From NCBI GenBank assembly GCA_963747535.1, contig CAVVFX010000003.1, positions 372,001 to 436,000 of the forward strand: a DNA stretch of 64,000 nt, written 5' to 3'. This document shows, piece by piece, positions 52,969 through 62,493 of the stretch. The notes below the pieces were generated by a model. The model had not been told where the DNA came from, made no database searches, and saw only the letters and a program-made list of their open reading frames with translations. Source of the stretch: CAVVFX01 sp963747535 (GTDB lineage Bacteria; Acidobacteriota; Terriglobia; Bryobacterales; Bryobacteraceae). The first letter of the stretch is position 1; each line of letters opens with the position of its first letter. The translations under genes were made by a program, and so were the position numbers.

Positions 52969-55143
52969 CTACGGCTTAATCTGTATGAAATTCAGTTGTT
53001 CGGGCAGTGTGGTTGGGATCTCGAACAGGGTCTGCCCCGCAAATACGCCTCCTAGGAACAAGTTGGGATTCGGGACAATGATGCCACCCAACGCAAAATA
53101 GAGCGCGACCTGCTGCTGTGCCGCGAGGGCGATCGAATCTTCCGCCGCATTGCCGGTAAATAGTGTAGGGTTGCTGAGATACGCGTGCGGCAATGCCGGA
53201 AAGGGCGACCCGAAGGCTACCGACAATAGCTCGGGCTGTTCCGCCGCCGCCGTATCAAACCGGAAGTACCACGAAGTTGCCTGCAGACCGGCTGCGCGAA
53301 TCAGCGCCGAGTTAGTCGGATTAGGCACTTCGAGATCTCCATACGCAAACTGGACGAGCGTCGATTTCCCCACAATTCCGGGAAAAAGCTGATTTTGCAG
53401 CAGGAAGGCAAATCCAAGCGGATCGCCATTCATGTCGAGCCAGTCGGCGATTTCGAGCGCGTTATCCACTGCTATTACCGATGCTCCTGCGGCGCCCGTG
53501 TAGTTCACTACCGGCGGCGTGTTCCGATAGACGTAATTATCGTTGAAGCTGTCGTGGAAATAAGCCTGCGATGGCGCCGGCGGAACATTCAACAACAATG
53601 GATTATTCGTGCCCAGGTATTCTTCCGCGAGAATGCGCCCTAAAGGTGCGAGCCGCGAGACCGCTACCGACGTTCCGCCGCCTACGTTTAGGACCGCCGC
53701 TTGCGACGCCGGTTCGACGGCATGGTACAGAGTTCCGTAAATTGAACCGAACGACTGGCCAATATAGTAGATGCGGGAAGGATTCAGGTTCAGTCCTAAA
53801 CCGCCGGTGAATTGAATGGTCCTGACCATGGCAAACAGGTCGACTGCCGATTGGCGGGTACAATCGCGAACGCCGAAAGGGCCGGGAGCAATACAGCCGT
53901 CGGTGTCGCCGATCGGCGCCGTCGGCGACAGTTGGATGCCGCGCCCCGGCGTTGATTCGATCGCGATGTGGCCGCCGGTCTCGGTGAGTTGGACCACGCC
54001 GCGCGGCCCGTAACCGTGGCCCAGGATCTCGATCGAGAGGGTGGCAATCCCGGCTTTCGCCAGCGTAGAAGCGATGAAGGTCGAGGCTCCGAACTGGCTG
54101 TCGCCGAGGCCGTGGCCGTAAATGGCGACGGGAAATCCGCCCTTCGGCATGGCACTCGCTGGCGGCAGAAACACGTGGAATGATACCGGGACATAACCGG
54201 GCGGGAATCCGGTCGATCCCACCGACACGGGACCTGAGATCGGCTCTCCAGTCGGCGTTACCGTAATCGTTCCCGCCAGGGGACCACTGGTGTTGATGAA
54301 ATTGGGCGAGAGAAAAAGACCGAATGCAACGCTGTCGACGCCAGTTAGAACAGACAGCGGTATCGATTGCCCGGGACCGATAGATGTACCGTAATCCGGA
54401 ACCCAGCTGATCCCGGATAGCTGCGAAAGCGAAAATTGAGTGGGACTCCCGGCCGGCAGCAATACGACGGGAGTCGTCCCGGCATTAACCAGGGTGTACG
54501 CCTTCTGGACCCAGTCCGTTGAGCTCATCGTCGTAAACAGCGAGGCAGCAATCACGTTCTGTTTCGATAACAGGTTCTCTTCGAGGTTATTGACTGCGCT
54601 TGCCAGGCTGTTGCAATATGCGCTTCCGCCTTTAAGACAGGTTGCGAAATCGTGGGCTGTTTTGGTTTTTTGTTCCTTGTAATCGAGCACCGAATCTGTG
54701 ACGGCCAGCAGATATTGACTGTCTTGATTAAGCACCTGATCCGGCTTGGCATACATACAGTTGCTGGACGGATCGAAAAGAATCTGGTTAATAGCAATGG
54801 GTGCGTTCCATTGATTTAGAGGATATATTCGGATTCCCCCGGCGAGCGTGTTTGTGTCCACGGGCGCGGAGAAGCAGACGACGATTTGCGAATTGACGCT
54901 GAACCCATCCAATTGATTGAGCAGCAGGGAGTCGGTGCAGCTGCTCAGTGCGGGATTGGAGCACGAAGAAGTCGGCATGTTGACCTGCAGTCCGGTCTTT
55001 TGGATCGCGCTCGGAACAGTCAGCGCGTTACTGGGAAAGGGTCCGACGGATGGCACCGAGGGTTGGTATACGACGGTAGTGTCATCTGCCAGGAGACTGA
55101 TATTGAAAAGCATCCAGGCGCACAGAAATATTTTAAATGTCAT
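52969..55143 (-). CDS. large secreted alpha/beta-hydrolase-like protein
   Basis: The 724-residue protein has a signal peptide (about 1-19). The N-terminal part is rich in beta and Ser/Thr (about 20-300), with Ig-like features such as INSQIVVCFSAPVDTN-type sequence. An alpha/beta hydrolase core follows from about 320. The nucleophile elbow GQSFG has S464, and YGHGLGDSQFG near 343 fits the oxyanion-hole region. Arrangement and size recall bacterial lipases of the virulence-lipase N-terminal type. The catalytic Asp and His cannot be fixed. It lies 125 bp downstream of a propeller-like gene on the same strand. Confidence 0.6.
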   Translation of the reverse strand: MTFKIFLCAWMLFNISLLADDTTVVYQPSVPSVGPFPSNALTVPSAIQKTGLQVNMPTSSCSNPALSSCTDSLLLNQLDGFSVNSQIVVCFSAPVDTNTLAGGIRIYPLNQWNAPIAINQILFDPSSNCMYAKPDQVLNQDSQYLLAVTDSVLDYKEQKTKTAHDFATCLKGGSAYCNSLASAVNNLEENLLSKQNVIAASLFTTMSSTDWVQKAYTLVNAGTTPVVLLPAGSPTQFSLSQLSGISWVPDYGTSIGPGQSIPLSVLTGVDSVAFGLFLSPNFINTSGPLAGTITVTPTGEPISGPVSVGSTGFPPGYVPVSFHVFLPPASAMPKGGFPVAIYGHGLGDSQFGASTFIASTLAKAGIATLSIEILGHGYGPRGVVQLTETGGHIAIESTPGRGIQLSPTAPIGDTDGCIAPGPFGVRDCTRQSAVDLFAMVRTIQFTGGLGLNLNPSRIYYIGQSFGSIYGTLYHAVEPASQAAVLNVGGGTSVAVSRLAPLGRILAEEYLGTNNPLLLNVPPAPSQAYFHDSFNDNYVYRNTPPVVNYTGAAGASVIAVDNALEIADWLDMNGDPLGFAFLLQNQLFPGIVGKSTLVQFAYGDLEVPNPTNSALIRAAGLQATSWYFRFDTAAAEQPELLSVAFGSPFPALPHAYLSNPTLFTGNAAEDSIALAAQQQVALYFALGGIIVPNPNLFLGGVFAGQTLFEIPTTLPEQLNFIQIKP

Positions 55144-55268
55144 AAAGATGTTTGAATGAAGCGGGCGGCGGCTCAGTATTGCACGTTATTGAGTCACTTC
55201 GCCAGAGGCTATTACGACTTTATATTTCCGTATTGTGCTCTATATTACTGGTTCCGTTGGTTGTGCGC

Positions 55269-56279
55269 TCACTTAAGACCAATCGCGTCCGGCTGGGCGG
55301 ATTCGACGAGCGTCACCGCGGCCAGGGCGCGCACGCCAAGACCCCAGAGCCGTGTGGGCGAAAACACCGACCACTGCAGGTTGTTCAAAAGCACCGGAGA
55401 TCGGACCGCAGCAGCAGCCAGAATCTTGCCGCTGGCGTCGCGGATCTGGATCTGCTGCCCTGCGCCTTCATACGCCAGACACGCCCACATCGGCTGCTTC
55501 GGATGACGCCGGGCCAGTAACACGGTCCCTCCCGATACGGCGATGGTCCGCGACCATTCCACCCCGTCCGGCTCCAGAGTCCCGATGACCAGAGAGCTTT
55601 CGCCTGCCGTCCCTCCGAGCAATGCAGTGATGACCACGCCTTCACTGGTCGAGGCGAAGGTTGCGGACTGAAGGGGACCGGCGCCCGGCCCCTCGAACTT
55701 CACTGCCGGACTCCCACCGTTCCAGCGCCAGAGCGAACCCGTGTGCGTGTTGCCGATCACCCAGGCCCGTGACGACTCGTCCCAGAGCAGTTCCAGATCG
55801 GCGTTCGCCCCAAGACTCGCAGGCGAACTCAGGAAGCCAGTCGCGAGATTGGCCACCACCACCGAGTATTCGGCGAAATCCATACTGACGTCCCGCATTA
55901 CCACCAGGAGCACGCGCTTCCCGTCGCCGTCGAGCGCAGCACCAAACGTACCGGGCTTCAGACCATTCACCTTGATGTTCCGCACGGGGACTTTTTTCGA
56001 CGGGTCCATGAAGGCCATCGCGCCGTCACGCGCCAGCACGACTTGCCGCGACTTGGGCTCGATCGTCCACGCGTCGTCGACCGCGACATTGGCGGCGAGT
56101 ACTTTGGCTCCCGGCGGACCCACTACCACGGGTGCGCTGGTATTCGGCGCCAGAGGCCAGTTGACGGCGAGGAGCGATTGGTCGACTTGCAGAACCAGGG
56201 CGTCCGGGCCGCTCCATTCGCTCATCCGGCGCAGCGCACCCGAGAGCCGGACAGCCTTCACGTCGAGTATCATTCCCAT
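55269..56279 (-). CDS. beta-propeller-like protein of unknown function
   Basis: The 336-residue protein has about six weak repeats of 45-50 residues with hydrophobic beta patterns (VVVANLATGFLSSP, LLWDESSRAWVIGN, ARRHPKQPMWACLAYEG). It probably forms a propeller. No signal peptide is seen. It starts 9 bp after the caspase-fold-like gene, so it is likely in the same operon. The repeats may bind a partner. Confidence 0.6.
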   Translation of the reverse strand: MGMILDVKAVRLSGALRRMSEWSGPDALVLQVDQSLLAVNWPLAPNTSAPVVVGPPGAKVLAANVAVDDAWTIEPKSRQVVLARDGAMAFMDPSKKVPVRNIKVNGLKPGTFGAALDGDGKRVLLVVMRDVSMDFAEYSVVVANLATGFLSSPASLGANADLELLWDESSRAWVIGNTHTGSLWRWNGGSPAVKFEGPGAGPLQSATFASTSEGVVITALLGGTAGESSLVIGTLEPDGVEWSRTIAVSGGTVLLARRHPKQPMWACLAYEGAGQQIQIRDASGKILAAAAVRSPVLLNNLQWSVFSPTRLWGLGVRALAAVTLVESAQPDAIGLK

Positions 56280-56288
56280 AACGCTATC

Positions 56289-57224
56289 TCAACCATGGGT
56301 CACCAGCGGGTCGCCCGGCGCCTGGGTCCGGGCAGAGTAATTCCCGCTGCTGTCTCTGATGTTCCAGTAGAACTTGTTCTTGTAGACCAACCCGATAATA
56401 CCCGATCGGGGAAATCCTGCCGCCAGTTGCTTCTGGAGTTGCTCGCAATTTCCGGGCTGGTCGAGGACCGACTGCGGGTCGCGCCAGAAGCTCTCGTTGG
56501 TCATCTGTGCGGCGGCGACGGCGTTGGTGATCCAGGTGCCAGAGGCAATGCGGGAGACCGCGCCGATAATCACCGCGTTCGGAAAGGCAGTTGCCCAGGT
56601 ACTGCGCGCGCTCTTGTAGATGAGCGTATTGCAGGCCGAGATGATAATGCCCTTGGGTCCGGAGTGGGTGGCGTCGAGCAAGGGATTGGTCTGCGTAAAT
56701 GGCGCGATGTCGTTAGGCGCTGCCGCTGTCGTTCTGAGATAGATCGCATTGGCATTCCAGGTTGCCATGGACGATGGCGGAGAACTGGGATCGGGAGCGT
56801 CGCGCGATGAGTGTTCCCAGCGCCCCAAGTGGTACGCTTCGTTGAAAAAACCGCAGTACTCCTCTTCATTCGCCGTCCGCACCGCGTCCTGGTTGCTCCG
56901 ATCTGCTTTGAGAGGCTGCCCGTCCGTAGTGAACCGGCCGTAATCGGACTGATAGAGAGCGCCGTGGTGACCGGAGACCATGTACCAGTCGGCATTGATC
57001 GACGCCATGTCCGAGAGCATCTGGCGGCCGCTCGCAACCTGACCGTCATTGAGCGAGGGAACCGTAGACCGCGAGCCAAAAGTCGGCGTCACGTCCTTGA
57101 AGCCGTAATTAAGCCAGAGTCCCTTACGGTCGTTGCAGTCTTGCGAATCAGCGGTTTCGATCATGGCAAAAGTGATCGGTGTCTTCGCGAGAGTGTTCGG
57201 GACTGTACGGCCAACATTTGCCAA
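56289..57224 (-). CDS. possible caspase-fold (CHAT/C14-like) protein
   Basis: From the TTG at 57224 (a GGAGG site lies 9 bp upstream) the protein has 311 residues. An ATG at 57290 would overlap the LysM gene by 44 bp and lacks a site. A His-Gly motif SGHHG (H86/H87) and later IIISACNT (C198) are spaced as the His/Cys dyad of caspase-like peptidases. The rest includes AFPNAVIIGAVSRIASGTW, which resembles the segment after the Cys in CHAT domains. There is no export signal. It lies between a LysM/peptidoglycan-binding protein and a propeller-like protein. A real peptidase or a pseudo-enzyme cannot be told apart from sequence. Confidence 0.5.
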   Translation of the reverse strand: MANVGRTVPNTLAKTPITFAMIETADSQDCNDRKGLWLNYGFKDVTPTFGSRSTVPSLNDGQVASGRQMLSDMASINADWYMVSGHHGALYQSDYGRFTTDGQPLKADRSNQDAVRTANEEEYCGFFNEAYHLGRWEHSSRDAPDPSSPPSSMATWNANAIYLRTTAAAPNDIAPFTQTNPLLDATHSGPKGIIISACNTLIYKSARSTWATAFPNAVIIGAVSRIASGTWITNAVAAAQMTNESFWRDPQSVLDQPGNCEQLQKQLAAGFPRSGIIGLVYKNKFYWNIRDSSGNYSARTQAPGDPLVTHG

Positions 57225-57246
57225 TTTGCATTGCCTCCGAAAAAGT

Positions 57247-57891
57247 TTAAGACTGGTGGTCCTGTTGCAGCCCTTGCTGCGTAGCGTCATCCAACTGGCC
57301 CGTTGGCTGCAGATTGCGCGCTGCCTGGTAACGTTGTAACGCGCCCTGTACGTCCGCGTCCCACCCGCCGGTCGCCGCGCAGGTAAAGCCCAGGTTGTTC
57401 AGCCGCGCGCGTACGCCAGTGGCGGAGCCGGACGGATCGAGATAGCCGAACTGCAGGGGGTAAGTCTCCGGGTCGGGATCGGTTTGTAGTTTAATGGTGC
57501 CCTGCGACGCATTGGGAACAATCGGCACCTTCAGGCTCCCGTCGGAATCAAGAGAGCCTGTGGTGGTCTTACCGTCGATGGTAAGGATGTAATTCAGCCC
57601 GCTCCTCGGCTGTTGCTGCTCGTCGAGGAAGCGCAGGCTGAAGGTGCCTGGCACGCCCAGTTTCTTATAGACGTGGCATTGATCCACCGGTGCGGATTCC
57701 TGGCGCTGGGCGATCGCCGGAATCGTCACGCGATCTCCCGGCAGCAGCACGTTGGGTGTGCGCTTGCTCTTGAGTTCGGCATTAGCCTGCAGGTTCCAGA
57801 GCGTCTGCCACAGAAAACCATTCGCGTACGCGATGCTCTCCATGCAGTCGCCAGGCTTGACTACGTAATTCCCGCTTCCCGCGTTATCCAT
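57247..57891 (-). CDS. LysM and peptidoglycan-binding-domain protein
   Basis: The 214-residue protein has an N-terminal LysM-like module (about 8-60, NYVVKPGDCMESIAYANG...LLPGDRVTIP). An Ig-like middle part (about 80-145) precedes a C-terminal PG-binding-1 domain (from about 155, VRARLNNLGF...DVQGALQRYQAARNLQPTG). There is no signal peptide. Proteins with this layout are often found near contractile or type VI secretion clusters, but no such genes are in the window. It is the first gene of a tight group of three with the caspase-like and propeller-like genes. Confidence 0.8.
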   Translation of the reverse strand: MDNAGSGNYVVKPGDCMESIAYANGFLWQTLWNLQANAELKSKRTPNVLLPGDRVTIPAIAQRQESAPVDQCHVYKKLGVPGTFSLRFLDEQQQPRSGLNYILTIDGKTTTGSLDSDGSLKVPIVPNASQGTIKLQTDPDPETYPLQFGYLDPSGSATGVRARLNNLGFTCAATGGWDADVQGALQRYQAARNLQPTGQLDDATQQGLQQDHQS

Positions 57892-57978
57892 GTGTTGTTT
57901 GCCCCGGCAGAAGACTGCCGGCTTACTTGAAAGTTATGTCCTGAAGATACCTTGCGGATGGCGCGCAGTCAAATCCAA

Positions 57979-58206
57979 TCAATCCACTTCTTCTTCGCTA
58001 CGAATCGCCGTTTCGCGCTCTTCTCCGCCGGAAGCCGGGGGCCTTTTCTCGGGATCTTCATGCGGAACCCGGAACGCGAAAAACCGCGTTTGGCAGTCGT
58101 AGCAACGATAGGGATACTGGCCGCCCAGACTCCGCAGCCGCTCCATCAGGTTACGCCGAACCGAGCGTCGGATCGTCAGGCTTCTGCAAACAGGACAGGT
58201 CAGCAT
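57979..58206 (-). CDS. small zinc-ribbon protein
   Basis: From the ATG at 58206 (a GGTGATAAG site precedes) the protein has 75 residues. Cysteine pairs LTCPVC (C4/C7) and YRCYDC form a likely zinc ribbon. An acidic C-terminus follows (GEERETAIRSEEEVD). The function may be nucleic-acid or protein binding. It lies 53 bp after a secreted protein gene and 87 bp before the LysM gene. Confidence 0.7.
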   Translation of the reverse strand: MLTCPVCRSLTIRRSVRRNLMERLRSLGGQYPYRCYDCQTRFFAFRVPHEDPEKRPPASGGEERETAIRSEEEVD

Positions 58207-58259
58207 CCGCTTATCACCTTCAGTACACCACACCGTCAGTTCCGCGGTCAGCCCCACGG

Positions 58260-59207
58260 CTAGCGGCCCGGACCTGCATCGACCCGCCCCTTCCGTCCGG
58301 TCTGGATCAGCTTCAGAAGCTGATCCACCAGATCCTGCCCGACATCCACGGTAAGCGTAAGCTTGCGGTCCGCTTGCGCAACCTGGATGCCGTCCCAAAC
58401 CCGCAGTAACTCCGGTTGGTCTTCCGGCGTCTTCAATCTTGCCATCCCAACCATGCCGCGCGCGGCGTCCGCCAGGGTCTTGGCATCCCGCGCCGACGCA
58501 CAATAGCCCTCAGCCATACCTTTCAGACCGTTGCGCAGATCCGACTCGAACAACGTATTCTGCAATGACTGGAGGATTCGCCCAAATTCGGGAACACCGG
58601 AAGTACCGGGAATATTCTCGGAAATCAGATTTGCGCTACCCGCGGTAATCCCCCAGATCTGGTAATTTTCCGGAATCGATCGGGCTCGCGCGAGCAGCGC
58701 CGCGGCATTATTCCGGTTGCCCGATTTATACTGGTCGAGCGCCGCTTCGAGAGCATGCAACGGACCAGCCGCCGCGAGCGTGGAATCGAGCACGCAAAAG
58801 CCGCCCCGTCCCGCCTGAGGAATCGCACTCGATCCGCCGGTCGAGACAATGACGTACCCGTGATAGCTGAACTTTTTCGCTTTGTCCGTCAGTAGCGTGT
58901 TCAGATGAAAGGTGCCGCGGGCCAGCAGCACCGTCTGTTTGCCCGTAGACGCGAACAGCAGGTCCCGCACGTCGCGCCGCGGGTCGAATCCGGACTCCCG
59001 CGCGAATTCGTCCAACTGCGGAATCTTCTCCTGCGCCACCAGTTTCTGGAATAGCGGCGTAGACTTGAGTTGCTCCATGCGCATGCCGATCAATCCGACC
59101 GAATCGGCCGGTACCATCTGGGCCAGAACATTGTCCACCCGCTCGGCACGCACCAGGCCCGGAGCAAGCGACATGAGCCCCACGTAAATGAGAACCTTCT
59201 GTTTCAT
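58260..59207 (-). CDS. secreted protein of unknown function
   Basis: The 315-residue protein has a signal peptide (MKQKVLIYVGLMSLAPGLVRA). The mature part has GLIGMRMEQLKSTPLFQKL near 40, a central beta segment and a helical end. It resembles DUF3352-like surface proteins of Acidobacteria and Cyanobacteria. It starts 3 bp after the ABC permease stop on the minus strand and is probably co-transcribed with the transporter. It may be a substrate or a periplasmic partner of the transporter. Confidence 0.65.
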   Translation of the reverse strand: MKQKVLIYVGLMSLAPGLVRAERVDNVLAQMVPADSVGLIGMRMEQLKSTPLFQKLVAQEKIPQLDEFARESGFDPRRDVRDLLFASTGKQTVLLARGTFHLNTLLTDKAKKFSYHGYVIVSTGGSSAIPQAGRGGFCVLDSTLAAAGPLHALEAALDQYKSGNRNNAAALLARARSIPENYQIWGITAGSANLISENIPGTSGVPEFGRILQSLQNTLFESDLRNGLKGMAEGYCASARDAKTLADAARGMVGMARLKTPEDQPELLRVWDGIQVAQADRKLTLTVDVGQDLVDQLLKLIQTGRKGRVDAGPGR

Positions 59208-59210
59208 GAC

Positions 59211-60047
59211 TCAGAAATCGCGGCGTGCGAAGAAAAACAGGCTGGCGGCCAGCATCACCACGCCGAACGCCGCCGTGGTCCAGACTGCGGCCCAGTCGGT
59301 AACCGGTTGATTGGTGATCAGGCTGTTGTTGATCTTGCCGATATCGTAGATGCGCGGCAGCGCATAGTACATCCAACGCACTATGTCACGCGACCATTCC
59401 GAGCTGAGCAGCCGCTCCCATGTGGTTTTCGCCGACACGATCAGGCTGATCACCATCACCCCGAAAGTGGCAATGATCGAAACCGCGGCACTCTCCCACA
59501 GCACGCCCACCAGCAGCGACACCGTCAGCAGCACGGCGAAAACAAACAGCGCGGAAAGGCCCGCAAACAAAAAGCCCGCGTGCCAGACCTGCGTCTTGAT
59601 CCCGAAGATGATCCAGATCGAGAGGATCAGGTAAACCAGGTTACACGCCACCACCAGAACGTTCCCCACGTACCGTCCCAGCAGAATGTGATAACGCGTA
59701 ACGGGCTTGGACAGCAGCAGTTCGATGCGCCCGGGCTCGAAAATCGCGGAGATTAATCCGGCCGACGCGAACACCGCCAGGCACATGCCGATGCTGTAAA
59801 TGAAATTCGCAATCGCGGAGTGGACGCCGGCTACCATCCGCTCGACGCTCTGCGAGGGGCCGCTGCGTCCGAAAATCGATGCGGTCGCGAGTGCGCCTTC
59901 CACCACATCCACCCGCATAATGAAAATGAAAAACAAAATCAATGCGGTTGAGCAGGCAAAGAAAGCCCAGAAAATCTTGCGCGCAAAAGCTTCGCGGAAA
60001 GTGTCCCGGACCAGCGCCAAAGATGCCGTGCTACTGTTTGCCTGCAT
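59211..60047 (-). CDS. ABC-2-type transporter permease
   Basis: The start is ATG at 60047 (MQANSSTASLALVRDTFREA), giving 278 residues. It has about six membrane helices with ABC-2 style features: IFEPGRIELLLSKPVTRYHILLGRY (about 110-135) and a large extracytoplasmic loop near 55-80. It overlaps the ATPase gene by 17 bp. The pair forms a simple exporter or membrane-remodelling system. The frame is open further upstream to 60362, but that is the antisense of the ATPase. Confidence 0.8.
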   Translation of the reverse strand: MQANSSTASLALVRDTFREAFARKIFWAFFACSTALILFFIFIMRVDVVEGALATASIFGRSGPSQSVERMVAGVHSAIANFIYSIGMCLAVFASAGLISAIFEPGRIELLLSKPVTRYHILLGRYVGNVLVVACNLVYLILSIWIIFGIKTQVWHAGFLFAGLSALFVFAVLLTVSLLVGVLWESAAVSIIATFGVMVISLIVSAKTTWERLLSSEWSRDIVRWMYYALPRIYDIGKINNSLITNQPVTDWAAVWTTAAFGVVMLAASLFFFARRDF

Positions 60048-60984
60048 TCGCAACCTCCGCCGACTGCTCCGCCTCAATACTCCTGACAAAAACTTCTTCG
60101 AGCGTGCTGCTGGTGCGCGAAAGATTCTCGATCTCGCAATGCCCCGCGCGCAGCAGGTCGACCGCCGAATTGGCCTCTTCCCGCGTGGCAAAGGTAAGGT
60201 GCAGGCTGCCGTTCCGGATGGCGACTCCGCGGGCTCGCGATCGTAACTCCGTCTCGATCTGCTCGGGAACATTTTCCGCTTCAACGTTGTAGCCGCTGCC
60301 GGCCGTGAGGTCGTGAACCGTCCCTTGCACCGCGACCTTCCCCCGGTTGATGATCGCCACATCCCGGCAAAAAAGCTCCACTTCCACCAGCAGGTGCGAG
60401 TTCAGAAAAATGGTGACACCATGGGCTTCGAGTTCGTGCAGGATATCGCGAATCTGCTTGCGGCCGATCGGATCCACACCGTCGCTCGGTTCGTCCAGCA
60501 CCAGCAGTTCGGGCGAATGCATCAGGGCCTGCGCCAGGCCCACGCGCTGCAGCATGCCTTTGGAATACTTCCCCAACCGGACCGGCCCCCATTTTTCGAG
60601 GCCCACCTTTTCCATTAATTCAGGAATTCGCGTCTTGCGCTGCGTCGCCGTCATGCCGGAGAGGGAAGCGTAGAAATCCAGCATTCCCGCGCCCGTGAGG
60701 TACGTCGGGAACCGATGATTCTCCGGCAGATAACCAATCGGCACGCGCGCGCTTGCCTGGCGCGAGTCCACACCGAAGACCGTCGTGCGGCCCCGGGTCG
60801 GATGCGTTGCGGAGAGCAGCATCTTCACGAACGTGGTCTTGCCTGCGCCGTTGGGTCCGAGCAGGCCGAACGTGGTCCCACGTGCGACGCGCAGCGAGAT
60901 CCCATCCACGGCGCGGACCTCGCGTTTGCTCCAGCGCGACCGGAAGATCTTTTCGAGCCCCTCGGTTTCAATTGCGAAAGTCAT
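60031..60984 (-). CDS. ABC transporter ATP-binding protein
   Basis: From the ATG at 60984 (MTFAIETEGLEKIF) the protein has 317 residues. Walker A is GPNGAGKT, the signature is YSKGMLQRV and Walker B is LLVLDEPSDGVDP. The C-terminal part (about 230-317) is the extra domain of ABC-2-linked ATPases. It drives the partner permease. The upstream codons to 61026 lack support. This gene heads the suggested six- or seven-gene operon on the minus strand. Confidence 0.9.
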   Translation of the reverse strand: MTFAIETEGLEKIFRSRWSKREVRAVDGISLRVARGTTFGLLGPNGAGKTTFVKMLLSATHPTRGRTTVFGVDSRQASARVPIGYLPENHRFPTYLTGAGMLDFYASLSGMTATQRKTRIPELMEKVGLEKWGPVRLGKYSKGMLQRVGLAQALMHSPELLVLDEPSDGVDPIGRKQIRDILHELEAHGVTIFLNSHLLVEVELFCRDVAIINRGKVAVQGTVHDLTAGSGYNVEAENVPEQIETELRSRARGVAIRNGSLHLTFATREEANSAVDLLRAGHCEIENLSRTSSTLEEVFVRSIEAEQSAEVANAGKQ

Positions 60985-61091
60985 CTTTTTTGAGGACACA
61001 CGGCGACAGCCGCGTTTCTGGTCCACGCACTATTGCATACGTCAACCCACAAAATTTCGTTCAAAAACTCCCTTCAGCCTATTATGAACGT

Positions 61092-61919
61092 ATGCGAATC
61101 GACGCGCATCAGCATTTCTGGGATATTGGTCGCCTGACCTATTCCTGGATGCCCTCCGACCCTTCCCCATTGCGCCGGAACTATCTTCCCTCCGACCTCC
61201 GCCCTATTCTCGAAACTCACCGCTTCGACGGCAGCGTGGTGGTGCAGGCCCATCAGTCTCTCGACGAGGCGCGCTGGTTGCTCCAACTCGCCGCGGAAAA
61301 CGCGTTTCTCAAGGGCGTGGTGGCCTGGGTCGATCTCACCGATCCCCAAGTCGGTAAATCCCTCGATGAACTGCAGCGGCACGCCCGGTTCAAAGGAGTC
61401 CGTCATCTGGTTCACGATGAGCCCGATCCCCGCTGGCTCCTGCGGCCCGATGTGCTCCGCGGTCTCGCCGAACTCGAGCGCCGCGACATTCCCTATGACC
61501 TCCTGCTCCGGCCGGTCCACCTCGCCGTGGTACCGATCCTCGCCGAAAAACTGCCCGCCTTACGCATGGTCATCGATCATATCGGCAAGCCTTCGATCTC
61601 GACCGGTGAATTCGATTATTGGGCCCGCGGCATGGAAGCGGTGTTCCCGATTCCGAACCTCTGCTGCAAACTTTCCGGCATGATCACTGAAGCTTCCTGG
61701 CACAACTGGAGCGCGTCCGAACTGCACCCTTACGTTAGCTTCGTGCTTCAGGGCTTCGGCCCCGGGCGTCTTATGTTCGGCAGCGACTGGCCCGTCTGCC
61801 TGCTCGCCGGAACATGGAAGGCAGTGCTCGCCGCGTGCACGCAAGCGATGGGAGCACAGCCTGTGGAGTTGAGGGAACAGATCCTCGGAGGCACGGCAAC
61901 TCGCTTTTATCGCCTCTGA
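61092..61919 (+). CDS. amidohydrolase-2-family (L-fuconolactonase-like) hydrolase
   Basis: From the ATG at 61092 the protein has 275 residues. An N-terminal DAHQHFWD supplies a metal-binding His pair, then VVVQAHQS, VIDHIGKPS and LMFGSDWPV. The order matches L-fuconolactone hydrolase and related lactonases or decarboxylases of the amidohydrolase-2 family. It acts in the cytoplasm. The frame to 60753 is open but runs antisense to the ABC gene. No sugar pathway neighbours are visible, so the substrate is not fixed. Confidence 0.85.
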   Translation: MRIDAHQHFWDIGRLTYSWMPSDPSPLRRNYLPSDLRPILETHRFDGSVVVQAHQSLDEARWLLQLAAENAFLKGVVAWVDLTDPQVGKSLDELQRHARFKGVRHLVHDEPDPRWLLRPDVLRGLAELERRDIPYDLLLRPVHLAVVPILAEKLPALRMVIDHIGKPSISTGEFDYWARGMEAVFPIPNLCCKLSGMITEASWHNWSASELHPYVSFVLQGFGPGRLMFGSDWPVCLLAGTWKAVLAACTQAMGAQPVELREQILGGTATRFYRL

Positions 61920-62082
61920 ACCCCTTGTGGGACAGACTTTAGCCGGTTTAGGCCTGCACAGCGGCTCTTTATCGCTTTGACCCATTTGCTTTCCTGATAA
62001 ACTTACCCCTTGCGGCGTAAGGTGGAGGTTTCTTGCTGTCCCCTTCCCGCGCGAGTATCCACCATACTTTAAGGAGTTCGAA

Positions 62083-62493
62083 TTGGGTTTTTTGCGTGGC
62101 TTGCTGCGTGTTTATAGCTGGATCTTTGAAGCTCTCCTTTGCCTGCTGGGGATCGGAGTGGCCATCGTGTCGCTGACGGTGGGAAGGCCGGATCCGGTGC
62201 AAGTTGATTGGTTGCCCTGGAGTGCAGGCGCGCTGCCCGCCTGGCTCATTGGACTCGGAATTCTCGGATTATTTTTTGTATTTCTTGCCATGCTCGGGCG
62301 TCTCCGCATCCTCCTTTTCCTCTTCGCCGCGGCGGTTTTTGCGCTCCTGGCCAAAGGTCTGTTCTTTACTACCAATTCTTTCGAGAGTCCGGATGGGGGC
62401 TTCGACGCGCTCCTGCTGGTGGTCGGCGCATTACTGGCCATCATCGGAGCGTGGCCATCCAGCCCCAAGGCTCGGGCTTACCGATCACATTAA
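62083..62493 (+). CDS. small integral membrane protein
   Basis: The 136-residue protein has four hydrophobic helices (about 10-32, 50-70, 72-90 and 108-125). The start is TTG at 62083, supported by AAGGAG 8 bp upstream. No known family is recognised. It ends TAATG, sharing one base with the HAD gene start, so the two are coupled. Confidence 0.7.
   Translation: MGFLRGLLRVYSWIFEALLCLLGIGVAIVSLTVGRPDPVQVDWLPWSAGALPAWLIGLGILGLFFVFLAMLGRLRILLFLFAAAVFALLAKGLFFTTNSFESPDGGFDALLLVVGALLAIIGAWPSSPKARAYRSH

Noticed and set aside
60048..60362. Upstream extension of the ABC permease frame
   Set aside because: It is within the ATPase gene, and the residues have no membrane or family character.
61921..61980. 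Possible further copy of the dispersed repeat after the amidohydrolase gene
   Set aside because: Only scattered short matches remain and the hairpin arms do not pair.
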